Below are positions 55,513-63,374 of a stretch of DNA of 64,000 nt, piece after piece. A program made the position numbers and the translations under genes. How positions within the stretch are numbered: position 1 is the stretch's first letter; every line of letters starts with the position of its first letter. Source of the DNA: Mycobacterium sp. IS-836 (lineage in GTDB: Bacteria > Actinomycetota > Actinomycetes > Mycobacteriales > Mycobacteriaceae); the NCBI RefSeq assembly GCF_001954275.1, contig NZ_MBEU01000010.1:1-64000 (forward strand), read 5' to 3'. Below the pieces are notes generated by a model. It searched no databases. It saw only the letters and a list, made by a program, of their open reading frames with translations, and was not told the origin of the DNA.

Positions 55513-56358
55513 CTACCCGGATAAGTTGAAGTTGCCGTTGCTGCCGTAAATAGAAAGCGAGACCAGCAGCGTTACCGATACCACGACGATGAGCGAGGTG
55601 CGCACCGCGTTACCGGTCGCTTGGCCGACGCCGGCGGGCCCGCCGGCGGCGAAATAGCCGTAATAGGTATGTATTAGCAAGATCGTGATCGCCATCAGCG
55701 CGGCCTGTAGGAAAGACCACAACAGGTCGATCGGGTTCAAGAACGTCGAGAAGTAGTGCTGGTACAAGCCCTGCGACTGGCCGAACAAGTACGTTGTGGT
55801 GAATTGGCTGGCGACGAACGAGAGGATGACGGCGATACAGTACAGCGGCGTGATCGCCATCATGCCGGCGAGGATCCGAGTGCTCACCAAGTACGAAATC
55901 GGGCGAATGGCCATGCTTTCCAGCGCGTCGATTTCCTCGTTGATCCGCATCGCACCCAGCTGAGCGGTCACGCCCGCACCGAACGTAGCCGCCAGACCGA
56001 TCCCGGCGACGACCGGGGCCGCGATGCGCACGTTGATGAACGCGGCGAGGAAGCCGGTCAGGGCCTCGATGCCGATGTTGCCCAGCGAGCTGTAACCCTG
56101 GACGGCCAACGTTCCACCCGCGGCCAGTGTCAGGAAACCGACGATCACCACGGTTCCGCCGATCATGGCCAAAGTGCCTGCGCCCATGCTGATCTCGGCG
56201 ATCAGGCGGATCACTTCGCGCCGGTAGTGCACGGCGGCGAAGGGCATCCCGCCAAGCGCCTTGCCGTAGAAGAGGGTGTGGTCGCCAATCCGCCCCAACG
56301 AGGCGACCGGCCTCTCGAGTTGGCGGGTCAATCGTGGATATGCAGCCCTCAGCGCCAC
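55513..56358 (-). CDS. yrbEB: YrbEB (MlaE-family ABC permease)
   Basis: A 281-aa permease subunit of the Mce importer with about five membrane segments. It carries the MlaE signature: GAGVTAQLGAMRINEEIDALESMAIRPISYLVSTR, whose E-E-I-D-A-L-(E/x)-x-M/L motif is the coupling-helix region that meets the Mkl ATPase. It starts at GTG 56358. Upstream neighbour yrbEA ends 11 bases earlier. No ATPase gene is in the window, as usual for mycobacterial mce loci. Confidence 0.92.
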   Translation of the reverse strand: MALRAAYPRLTRQLERPVASLGRIGDHTLFYGKALGGMPFAAVHYRREVIRLIAEISMGAGTLAMIGGTVVIVGFLTLAAGGTLAVQGYSSLGNIGIEALTGFLAAFINVRIAAPVVAGIGLAATFGAGVTAQLGAMRINEEIDALESMAIRPISYLVSTRILAGMMAITPLYCIAVILSFVASQFTTTYLFGQSQGLYQHYFSTFLNPIDLLWSFLQAALMAITILLIHTYYGYFAAGGPAGVGQATGNAVRTSLIVVVSVTLLVSLSIYGSNGNFNLSG

Positions 56359-56369
56359 CGGTAGCCCCC

Positions 56370-57188
56370 CTACTTCGCCGTCATCTTGATGCCGATCGCC
56401 GTGACGACCACATTGACGACGAACAGGGACATGAACGCATACACGACGGTTTCATTGACCGCGTTGCCGACGGCCTTGGCGCCGCCGCCGGTGATGATCA
56501 GGCCGCGATAGCAGGCGACCAATCCGGCGATGAGGCCGAAAAGCGCTGCCTTGACACAGGAAATGATCACCTCGGGCACGCCGGTGAGCAAGGTGATGCC
56601 CGCGGCGAAAGCACCGGGATTTACGTCTTGCACGAACACCGAAAAGACGTAGCCGCCCACAATCCCGATGATGACGACCAGGCTGTTCAGCAGCAGGGCC
56701 ACCAGCCCGGAGGCCAGCATGCGCGGAGTCACCAGGCGCTGAACCGGATTGATACCCAAGACCTCCATCGCGTCGATCTCTTCGCGGATGGTTCGCGATC
56801 CGAGGTCCGCGCACATGGCCGTGGAGCCGGCGCCGGCCACGATCAACACGGTCACCAGCGGGCCGACCTGGGTGACGGCACCGAAAGCGGCGCCCGCCCC
56901 GGACAGGTCCGCGGCGCCCAGTTCACGCAACAGAATGTTGAGCGTGAAGCTGACCAGGACGGTAAATGGAATAGCCACCAACAACGTCGGCATCAGCGCG
57001 ACCCGCGCGACAAACCAAGACTGTTCCAAGAACTCGCGTGCCTGGAACGGCCGGCGGAACGCAAACTTGATCGCTTCCGCCGACATCGCGAAAAGACCAC
57101 CGACCGCCTGCATCGGCCCAGAGAGGTTCCTCGTCAGCCTCAGCTGGGGGAGCCCCGGTGACCAGCGGTCGTCGCTCCTATCTGCCAT
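56370..57188 (-). CDS. yrbEA: YrbEA (MlaE-family ABC permease)
   Basis: A 272-aa permease, first gene of the mce operon. It has about five membrane segments and the same MlaE block as its partner (LGSRTIREEIDAMEVLGINPVQRLVTPR). GAAAGGA precedes the ATG at 57188. It pairs with yrbEB as the heterodimeric channel of the transporter. The promoter must lie in the 394-bp interval upstream (57189-57582). Confidence 0.92.
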   Translation of the reverse strand: MADRSDDRWSPGLPQLRLTRNLSGPMQAVGGLFAMSAEAIKFAFRRPFQAREFLEQSWFVARVALMPTLLVAIPFTVLVSFTLNILLRELGAADLSGAGAAFGAVTQVGPLVTVLIVAGAGSTAMCADLGSRTIREEIDAMEVLGINPVQRLVTPRMLASGLVALLLNSLVVIIGIVGGYVFSVFVQDVNPGAFAAGITLLTGVPEVIISCVKAALFGLIAGLVACYRGLIITGGGAKAVGNAVNETVVYAFMSLFVVNVVVTAIGIKMTAK

Positions 57189-57582
57189 CGGGCTCAGTTC
57201 CTTTCAGAATTTCGAGACCGATAGTCTTGTTCTTGCGCGCCTGCTCCGGTAAGTTCGGCTGAACCAGGGGATTCGAACGGGGGCCGCCGGATGCGAAATG
57301 GTCAGCGAGCAGCCACATTCCGGCATTTTGCTCCAGCGCGGCAGCCGCTACCATCCTCACGCCACTCCTCCGTTCTGTCGCGTGAGTTGGCGCTGCAAAA
57401 CGAGTCGGCCGGGGCAAAGCCACTCGTCTTGTAGCGTCCGGCGATTATGCCTCATGCCGCGTCCAGGCGGAATGGAAAATGCATAACCGTTATCGGGCCG
57501 GCTTTAGGCACGGCACGCGCGTAACGTGGCTGCGTCTCAACAAAAACGACGTTCGGCTCAGGCATTCCAGGCAGCTCCGGGG
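57189..57582. other. Intergenic region before the mce operon
   Basis: A 394-bp interval between the CoA-transferase stop and yrbEA. No RNA gene or palindromic operator could be supported. On the minus strand an 81-codon open frame (57178-57423) crosses it and ends ten bases into yrbEA; its peptide from MVAAAALEQNAGMW onward looks more protein-like than most shadows, so a short gene or a remnant is possible. The mce promoter is expected here. Confidence 0.45.
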
Positions 57583-58788
57583 TTAGGTGACGGCGCCGGC
57601 CGTCTTGAGTTCGATAATGCGGTCCCAGTCGAGTCCGATTTCCATCAAGATCTCGTCGGTCTGCTCGGCGAAGCCGGGCGCCGGTCCGGTATGCGGCGGA
57701 GCGACATCGAACTGAACCGGATTCGCGACCAGTTCCAGTTCGCCTGCGCGCACTACATACTCGTTCGCGCGGATCTGCGCGTCCTCGGCCGCCTGCAGGG
57801 TGTCCTGCACCGGCGCCCACGGTCCTGCCAGCGTGGCAAAGCGTTCGCTCCACTCGGCAAGAGTGCGGGTCGCGATGACCTTGGTCAAGATCTCGACCGC
57901 ATCGGGCGTATTAGCCGCGATTTTCTCGACGGTGGCGAAGCGCGGATCGTCGGCCAATTCGGGTCTATCGATATGCCGGCAGACGTCGCCCCAGAACTTG
58001 GTGGGCTGCATCATCACGAAGGATATGTAGCGGCCGTCGGACGTCGTGTACAGCCCGACCAGCGGGTTATTGGGCGCACCGTGTACGCCCGGCGGCGGCG
58101 CTTCCAATCGCTGGCCGAGATGCTTTGTCAGCGCCACCGTGTGGCCCATCGACCACAGACCACTGCCCAGCAGCGAGACGTCGACCACGGATGGTTCCCC
58201 GGTGCGCTCGCGCTTGAGTAACGCCGCCGCAATGCCACCGGCGAGATTGGTGCCGGAGATGGTGTCGCCGTAGGCCGGGCCGGGGGGCGCGATCATGCCG
58301 GGCATCCCCGCGGGCGTGATGGTCGCAGCGGTGCCGGCACGACACCAAAAGGCGGTCATGTCGTAGCCGCCCTTGGTCGCCTCTTCGCCGCGCGGGCCGA
58401 GCGCGCTGCCACGGGCGTAGATGATCGCCGGGTTCACCGCGCGGATGTCGTCGACGTCGATGCCGAACTTCTGCCGCGCCCCGGGCAGGAAACTCGTCAG
58501 GAACACATCGGATCGGCGCACCAGCTCGTAGAGCACTTCCTTGCCCTCGGGCACCGACATATCCAACCCGATGCTGCGCTTGCCACGGTTGGCGTGCTCG
58601 ATGTTGGGATTCGGGTCACCCTCCACGCGCAACATGCCGGTCTGCCGAAGCCCACGCTGCGGATCGCCGGTAACCGCGTGCTCGACCTTGACCACCTCGG
58701 CGCCCCACTCCACCAACACGGCGCCCGCCGATGGAACGAACCCGTACATGGCGACTTCCAGGACCCGGATGCCCTCCAGCGGCCTCAT
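57583..58788 (-). CDS. Class III CoA-transferase (CaiB/BaiF family)
   Basis: A 401-aa family III CoA-transferase. The start PLEGIRVLEVAMYGFVPSAGAVLVEWGAEVVKVEH and ANRGKRSIGLDM are typical, and the catalytic Asp of this family lies at about residue 174 in PAYGDTISG. It moves CoA between carboxylic acids. The ATG at 58788 overlaps the aldehyde dehydrogenase stop (ATGA), so both act in one pathway: aldehyde to acid, acid to CoA ester. It lies upstream of the mce operon on the same strand. Confidence 0.88.
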   Translation of the reverse strand: MRPLEGIRVLEVAMYGFVPSAGAVLVEWGAEVVKVEHAVTGDPQRGLRQTGMLRVEGDPNPNIEHANRGKRSIGLDMSVPEGKEVLYELVRRSDVFLTSFLPGARQKFGIDVDDIRAVNPAIIYARGSALGPRGEEATKGGYDMTAFWCRAGTAATITPAGMPGMIAPPGPAYGDTISGTNLAGGIAAALLKRERTGEPSVVDVSLLGSGLWSMGHTVALTKHLGQRLEAPPPGVHGAPNNPLVGLYTTSDGRYISFVMMQPTKFWGDVCRHIDRPELADDPRFATVEKIAANTPDAVEILTKVIATRTLAEWSERFATLAGPWAPVQDTLQAAEDAQIRANEYVVRAGELELVANPVQFDVAPPHTGPAPGFAEQTDEILMEIGLDWDRIIELKTAGAVT

Positions 58789-60287
58789 GCGGGTGCCCCC
58801 GAGGGAACGGCAAAAGTCTTGCGCTCCAAGAACTCTTCCAATCCCGCGACGCCCATCTCGCGGCCGACGCCGGACTGCTTGAAGCCCCCGAATGGGCTGT
58901 CCGCACCGAAGTAGTTGCCGCCGTTGACGGAAAACGATCCGGCTCGGATGCGGCGTGCCACCGCGAGCGCCCGGTCTTGGTCGCGACTGAAGACGGCGCC
59001 GGCCAGACCGTAGATCGAGTTGTTCGCGATGCGCACCGCGTCGTGGTCGTCGTCGAACCCGATGACCACCAGCACGGGGCCGAAGACCTCGTCCTGAGCG
59101 ATCTCGCTATCGGGGTCGACGTTGGTGAGCAACGTGGGCGCATAAAAATAGCCGGGATCCAGCCGCTTGCCCCCGGTGACCAGGGTCGCCCCCGCGGCGA
59201 CCGCGCGCTGGACCATGCCGTCGACTTTGTCGCGTTGGCGCTCGTTGATCAGCGGTCCCATCAACGTCTTCGGATGGGCCGGGTCACCATGGCGCACCTT
59301 GGCGAAGTTGGCCGCAATCAACTCGACGATCTCGTCATGGTGCGACTTGGGGACCAGCAGCCGTGACGTGAGCGCGCAGCCCTGGCCCGCGTGGGTGACC
59401 ATGCTGAACGCCGCGAACATGCTTGCGTTGGCGAAGTCGGCGTCGTCGAGCATGATCACCGCCGACTTGCCACCCAACTCGAGGAAGACGCGTTTGACGG
59501 TGTCGCTGGCGGCGGCCATGATCTGGCGGCCAACCGCGGTCGACCCGGTGAAGGTCACCACGTCGACGTCGGGGCTGGTGGTCAGCGCGGGCCCGACGGC
59601 GGGATCCGACGAGCTGAGCACGTTCACCACGCCGGCCGGGATGTCGGTGTGGTTGGCGATCAGTTCACCCAGCGCCAGCGTCACCAGCGGGGTATCCGGC
59701 GCGCCCTTGAGTACCACCGTGCATCCGGCGGCAAGCGCCGGCGCCAGCTTGGCGAGCGCGAGCTGGTTTGGATAGTTGTAGGCGATGATGGCCGCCACCA
59801 CTCCCGCGGCTTCCTTCTCCACCCAGCGGTGATGCAGCATGCCCCGCGATTCCTTCTCGCCGAGGTCTTCGGAGAACTGATAGTCGCGCAGCAGATCCGC
59901 ATAGAAGCGAACGATGCCGATCGGCTCGTCGAGCTGAGCGCCGTGGGTGAGCGCACGGGTGGCGCCAACCTCGGCGATGGTGAGCTCGCGCAACTCGTCG
60001 GCGTGGTCGATCAACGTCTGATGCAGTTGGTCGAGGCAGCGGATCCGCAGCTCGACGTCGGTCGACCAGCTCGTGGTGTCGAACGCCCGGCGGGCCGCCG
60101 TGATCGCCGCTTCGGCCTCCCCGACGCCGGCGTCCGGTGCATACCCGAGGACCTCACCGGTGGCGGGATTGATCGAGGGGAATCTCTGGTCCGCAGCGAC
60201 GAGCCTGCCGTCGATCAACAGTCGGCGGTCGACCTGTGACTCGAGCGCGGCGTCCGCGCTGGTCGACACCGTGTCCTGCGCTGCCAT
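58785..60287 (-). CDS. NAD(P)-dependent aldehyde dehydrogenase
   Basis: A 500-aa class of the ALDH superfamily that oxidises an aldehyde to the acid. The catalytic Cys is in HAGQGCALTSRL (about residue 301), the general-base Glu in FLELGGKSAV (about 266), and the NAD motif FTGSTAVGRQIM is present, with the C-terminal PFGGFKQSGVGREMG. The ATG at 60287 gives family length; the long frame upstream is excluded. It is divergent from the SDR operon. Confidence 0.92.
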   Translation of the reverse strand: MAAQDTVSTSADAALESQVDRRLLIDGRLVAADQRFPSINPATGEVLGYAPDAGVGEAEAAITAARRAFDTTSWSTDVELRIRCLDQLHQTLIDHADELRELTIAEVGATRALTHGAQLDEPIGIVRFYADLLRDYQFSEDLGEKESRGMLHHRWVEKEAAGVVAAIIAYNYPNQLALAKLAPALAAGCTVVLKGAPDTPLVTLALGELIANHTDIPAGVVNVLSSSDPAVGPALTTSPDVDVVTFTGSTAVGRQIMAAASDTVKRVFLELGGKSAVIMLDDADFANASMFAAFSMVTHAGQGCALTSRLLVPKSHHDEIVELIAANFAKVRHGDPAHPKTLMGPLINERQRDKVDGMVQRAVAAGATLVTGGKRLDPGYFYAPTLLTNVDPDSEIAQDEVFGPVLVVIGFDDDHDAVRIANNSIYGLAGAVFSRDQDRALAVARRIRAGSFSVNGGNYFGADSPFGGFKQSGVGREMGVAGLEEFLERKTFAVPSGAPA

Positions 60288-60552
60288 TCGACTCCCTGTG
60301 GTTACGGCCACGAAAATTTCATTCTCTTCCCGGGCGAATCTTACATTCGAGTCTCGAGAATTCAAGAAAGTCTCAGGATTCAGATCACCTGCTGACCAGC
60401 GGCGCAATTGCACAGGCGTCGAGCTTCGGCGCAGGCCGACGGGGGTTTCCGCGACATGTTGCACCCCGCTCTGGCGCGAGAGTAAGGTTCTCATAATCGT
60501 AAGGGAGATTCTTTGTGGATGAGACGGCGCAGGCCGCAGTGACGGCATCGGC
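60288..60552. promoter_or_regulatory. Divergent promoter region, ALDH and SDR-ferredoxin-P450 operons
   Basis: A 265-bp region. Toward the ALDH, TAAGAT on the minus strand (60338-60343) could be a -10 element. On the plus strand CATAAT (60492-60497) and a ribosome binding site (AAGGGAGA, about 60501-60508) precede a 13-codon open frame. Small palindromes TCTCGAGA (60352-60359) and GAATCTTACATTC (60336-60348) may bind regulators. Confidence 0.5.
60478..60492. promoter_or_regulatory. GAGAATA/TATTCTC-type dyad before the SDR operon
   Basis: GAGAGTAAGGTTCTC has the same 15-bp span as the palindrome at 37413-37427 and fits GAGA(A/G)TA-N-(T/G)(A/G)TTCTC. It overlaps the likely promoter of the SDR-ferredoxin-P450 operon. 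Confidence 0.45.
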
Positions 60553-60556
60553 ATGA
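60515..60556 (+). CDS. Possible 13-codon leader ORF coupled to the SDR
   Basis: A GTG with AAGGGAGA seven bases upstream opens a 13-residue frame (VDETAQAAVTASA) whose TGA overlaps the SDR ATG (ATGA). The only good ribosome binding site near the SDR serves this short frame, so translation of the SDR may depend on it. It may be real coupling or a chance frame. Confidence 0.35.
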   Translation: MDETAQAAVTASA

Positions 60557-61254
60557 AGACCGCGGTGGTCACCGGTGGTGGATCCGGCATTGGCCTGGCC
60601 GTCGCGCATCGGCTCCGCGCCGACGGTCTCGACGTCGCGACCATCGACCTCAGGCCGTCCGACAGCGATCTCTCTTTCACCGCCGACGTGACGGACCGCG
60701 CTCAGGTGGACGCCGCGCTGTCGGCGATCCGCGCCCGGCTCGGGCCGGTGACGGTTCTGGTCAACGCCGCGGGACTGGACGGGTTCAAGCGGTTCAACAA
60801 CATCACATTCGAAGACTGGCGCCGCGTGATCGACGTCAACCTCAACGGGGTTTTCCACACCATTCAGGCGGTGCTGCCGGACATGGTGGAGGCCGGGTGG
60901 GGGCGGATCGTCAACATCTCGTCGTCGAGCACGCATTCCGGCGCGCCCTACATGAGTCACTACGTGGCGGCCAAATCCGCGGTCAACGGGCTCACCAAGT
61001 CGCTGGCACTCGAGTACGGGCCCAGCGGCATCACGGTCAACGCCGTCCCGCCCGGTTTCATCGACACCCCGATGCTGCGCAGCGCCGAAAAGCACGGGTA
61101 CCTGGGCAACATCGAGGAGACCATCGCCCGCACCCCGGTGCGCCGGATGGGCAAGCCGGAAGACATCGCGGCGGCATGCGCCTTCCTGATATCCGAGGAG
61201 GCCGGCTACATCACCGGCCAGATATTGGGCGTCAACGGCGGCCGAAACACCTGA
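60553..61254 (+). CDS. Short-chain dehydrogenase/reductase
   Basis: A 233-aa classical SDR oxidising or reducing an alcohol/ketone with NAD(P). Cofactor motif TGGGSGIG (about residues 8-15), NAAG, the catalytic Ser in NISSSSTHSG and Y-V-A-A-K. The C-terminus TGQILGVNGGRNT is short for the family. It leads an operon with a 3Fe ferredoxin (31-bp gap) and a P450, suggesting that the P450 product, an alcohol, is the substrate (inference). The ATG at 60553 lacks its own ribosome binding site. Confidence 0.88.
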   Translation: MKTAVVTGGGSGIGLAVAHRLRADGLDVATIDLRPSDSDLSFTADVTDRAQVDAALSAIRARLGPVTVLVNAAGLDGFKRFNNITFEDWRRVIDVNLNGVFHTIQAVLPDMVEAGWGRIVNISSSSTHSGAPYMSHYVAAKSAVNGLTKSLALEYGPSGITVNAVPPGFIDTPMLRSAEKHGYLGNIEETIARTPVRRMGKPEDIAAACAFLISEEAGYITGQILGVNGGRNT

Positions 61255-61284
61255 CCGCACCACCCGATCCGTGGAGGAGACACC

Positions 61285-61482
61285 GTGAAGGTCTGGGTTG
61301 ATTCCGAACGATGCCAGGGCCACACCCTGTGCTCGATGATTGCCCCGGATTCGTTCGAGCTCAGCGACATCGACGGGAGTTCGTCGGCGATCGACGAAAT
61401 CGTGCCGGCCGAACGTCAGGACCGGGTCCGCGAAGCCGCGCAATCGTGTCCCGAGCAGGCCATCATCGTCACGGATGAATAA
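61285..61482 (+). CDS. 3Fe-4S-type ferredoxin, P450 redox partner
   Basis: A 65-aa ferredoxin. Cluster cysteines are Cys10, Cys16 and Cys55-Pro; the CxxHxxC arrangement (His13 replaces the fourth cysteine) marks the 3Fe-4S type that hands electrons to mycobacterial P450s. It starts at GTG 61285, after GTGGAGGAGA. The P450 starts 13 bases downstream of its stop. Confidence 0.93.
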   Translation: MKVWVDSERCQGHTLCSMIAPDSFELSDIDGSSSAIDEIVPAERQDRVREAAQSCPEQAIIVTDE

Positions 61483-61495
61483 GGGAGACAGCGCT

Positions 61496-62860
61496 TTGAG
61501 TGTCGACGACGTCGTCAACGACAGCGATCGCAAGAAGAACAGCTATCACTTCGATCGGCATTCCGCGGAGTACCGCTCACGGTTCAAGACGATCACCGAG
61601 GAGATGCACGCCAAGTGTCCGATGGCGTGGAGCGACACCTACGGCGGGCACTGGGTCGCGGCCGGCAGCCACGAGGTATTCGAGCTCGCCCGCTGCCCCG
61701 CGGTGTCCAACGACCACGACGTCAACGGCGAACGCCGTGGCTACAAAGGCATTTCGATCCCGACGGCTAGTCGCATCAACGGGGTGCGCGGCGGCATCCT
61801 GGAGATGGACGACCCCGAGCATCGCACCTACCGCACCGTGCTCAACCCCTACCTGTCACCGGCCGCGGTCAAGCGCTGGGCGCCCTTCGTCGACGATGTG
61901 ACGCGGGCCTGCCTCGACGACAAGATCGAGCATGGCAGCATCGACTTCGTCGACGACCTCGCCAACATCGTGCCCGCCGTGCTGACGCTGGCGATGCTGG
62001 GCATTCCGCTGAAGAGATGGAAGATGTACAGCGAGCCCGTCCATGCCGCGGTGTATACGCCCGAACACTCCCCGGACATCGAGCGTGTCACCGAGATGCA
62101 CCGGCAGATGGGTCTCGACCTGGTCAACAGCATGATCGAGATTCGCAACAATCCCCGGCCCGGTTTGGTCAATGCCCTGGTCGAGATGCGGATCGACGGC
62201 GAACCCGCTCCCGACCTGGAAATCCTCGGCAATCTCGGACTGGTCATCGGCGGCGGATTCGACACCACCACGGCCCTCACCGCGCACTCGCTGGAATGGC
62301 TGTCGGAGAACCCCGACGCGCGGGAACGGCTGCGGCACAACCGCGATACCCTGCTCGATCCCGCGACCGAGGAGTTCTTGCGCTACTTCACCCCGGCACC
62401 CGGTGACGGCCGGACATTCTCCGACGACGTCGAGCTCGACGGCAATCGCTTCAAAGAAGGTGAGCGGCTGTGGATTTCGTGGGCGATGGCTAACCGCGAC
62501 CCCTCGGTGTTCCCCGAACCGGACAAGATTGTCCTCGACCGCAAAGGTAACCGGCACTTCAGCTTCGGCATCGGCGTGCACCGCTGCATCGGATCCAACG
62601 TGGCGCGGACCGTCTTCAAATCCATGCTCACCGCGGTCCTGGACCGCATGCCCGACTACCGTTGCGACCCCGACGGCGCCGTCCACTACGAGACCATCGG
62701 GGTCATCCAGGGCATGCGAAAGCTGCCTGCCACCTTCACACCCGGCCCCAGGATCGGCGCCGGACTCGACGAGACACTCGACAAGCTGCAACGCATCTGC
62801 GACGAACAAGAGCTCGCCAGGCCGGTTACCGAGCGGAAGGAAGCCGCGGTAATCGACTGA
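61496..62860 (+). CDS. Cytochrome P450
   Basis: A 454-aa soluble P450. I-helix GGGFDTTTA (about residues 251-259), ExxR in EEFLR, and heme ligand Cys364 in FSFGIGVHRCIGSNVAR, fully canonical. TTG 61496 is the proposed start, because AAGGGAGAC sits seven bases upstream and the frame begins just after the ferredoxin stop; ATG 61475 would overlap the ferredoxin and precede that ribosome binding site. Electron supply comes from the adjacent ferredoxin; the reductase is not in the window. Substrate unknown. Confidence 0.92.
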   Translation: MSVDDVVNDSDRKKNSYHFDRHSAEYRSRFKTITEEMHAKCPMAWSDTYGGHWVAAGSHEVFELARCPAVSNDHDVNGERRGYKGISIPTASRINGVRGGILEMDDPEHRTYRTVLNPYLSPAAVKRWAPFVDDVTRACLDDKIEHGSIDFVDDLANIVPAVLTLAMLGIPLKRWKMYSEPVHAAVYTPEHSPDIERVTEMHRQMGLDLVNSMIEIRNNPRPGLVNALVEMRIDGEPAPDLEILGNLGLVIGGGFDTTTALTAHSLEWLSENPDARERLRHNRDTLLDPATEEFLRYFTPAPGDGRTFSDDVELDGNRFKEGERLWISWAMANRDPSVFPEPDKIVLDRKGNRHFSFGIGVHRCIGSNVARTVFKSMLTAVLDRMPDYRCDPDGAVHYETIGVIQGMRKLPATFTPGPRIGAGLDETLDKLQRICDEQELARPVTERKEAAVID

Positions 62861-62932
62861 GCCGCTTTCCGTCAGCGTGGCCCCGCGTTATATTCAGCCC
62901 CAAGCGCGTGCGCAGAGATGGGAGACGCATCC

Positions 62933-63361
62933 GTGAAGAGTTTTGCAATTGGCGTTGCGCTTGCCACTGCCGCGCTGGCTCTTGCGCCGACAGCCCAGGC
63001 TGACATGCAGGTCGGCAACTACAGATTGGACACAAACCGGGATCCCGGCCACAGCTGGATTTGGGCGATTAGCCCGTGCATTTCTAAAGCGCCGGGATGC
63101 CTAACCATCCAAGGGATACCGCAACCCAACGGCCAAGCGGCCCCCTGGAAAGCAGACGCTCACCTGTCCAACGGCCAATACACCATGACCGTCGACGTGC
63201 CCGATGGCGTGCGCTGCGTGGTGCAGTTCTTCCCGTCGCACGACGTGTATACGTGGGATCAGCTCTCACTTGGCGGCCAGGTCGTCTCCACGTACGACAC
63301 CGGCTGCGGCGGCGGGCCCGGGGGCACGAACACCTACCCCTTCTCGCTCGTGCGGTGGTAG
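62933..63361 (+). CDS. Small secreted protein
   Basis: A 142-aa exported protein, signal peptide ending APTAQA|DM. The mature part (MQVGNYRLDTNRDPGHSWIWAISPC.. CLTIQGIPQPNGQAAPWKADAHLSNGQYTM) resembles the secreted protein at 47074 in overall pattern (VGNYRL / WTIS, cysteine pair, GQ segment). GGGAGA stands before GTG 62933. Function unknown. Convergent with the truncated acyl-CoA dehydrogenase. Confidence 0.7.
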   Translation: MKSFAIGVALATAALALAPTAQADMQVGNYRLDTNRDPGHSWIWAISPCISKAPGCLTIQGIPQPNGQAAPWKADAHLSNGQYTMTVDVPDGVRCVVQFFPSHDVYTWDQLSLGGQVVSTYDTGCGGGPGGTNTYPFSLVRW

Positions 63362-63374
63362 CCGACCGCTGGCG

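Noticed and set aside
57264..57284. tRNA T-arm-like sequence (ATTCGAAC with flanking G/C runs)
   Set aside because: The flanks do not form a T stem, and no acceptor, D or anticodon arm could be folded around it on either strand.
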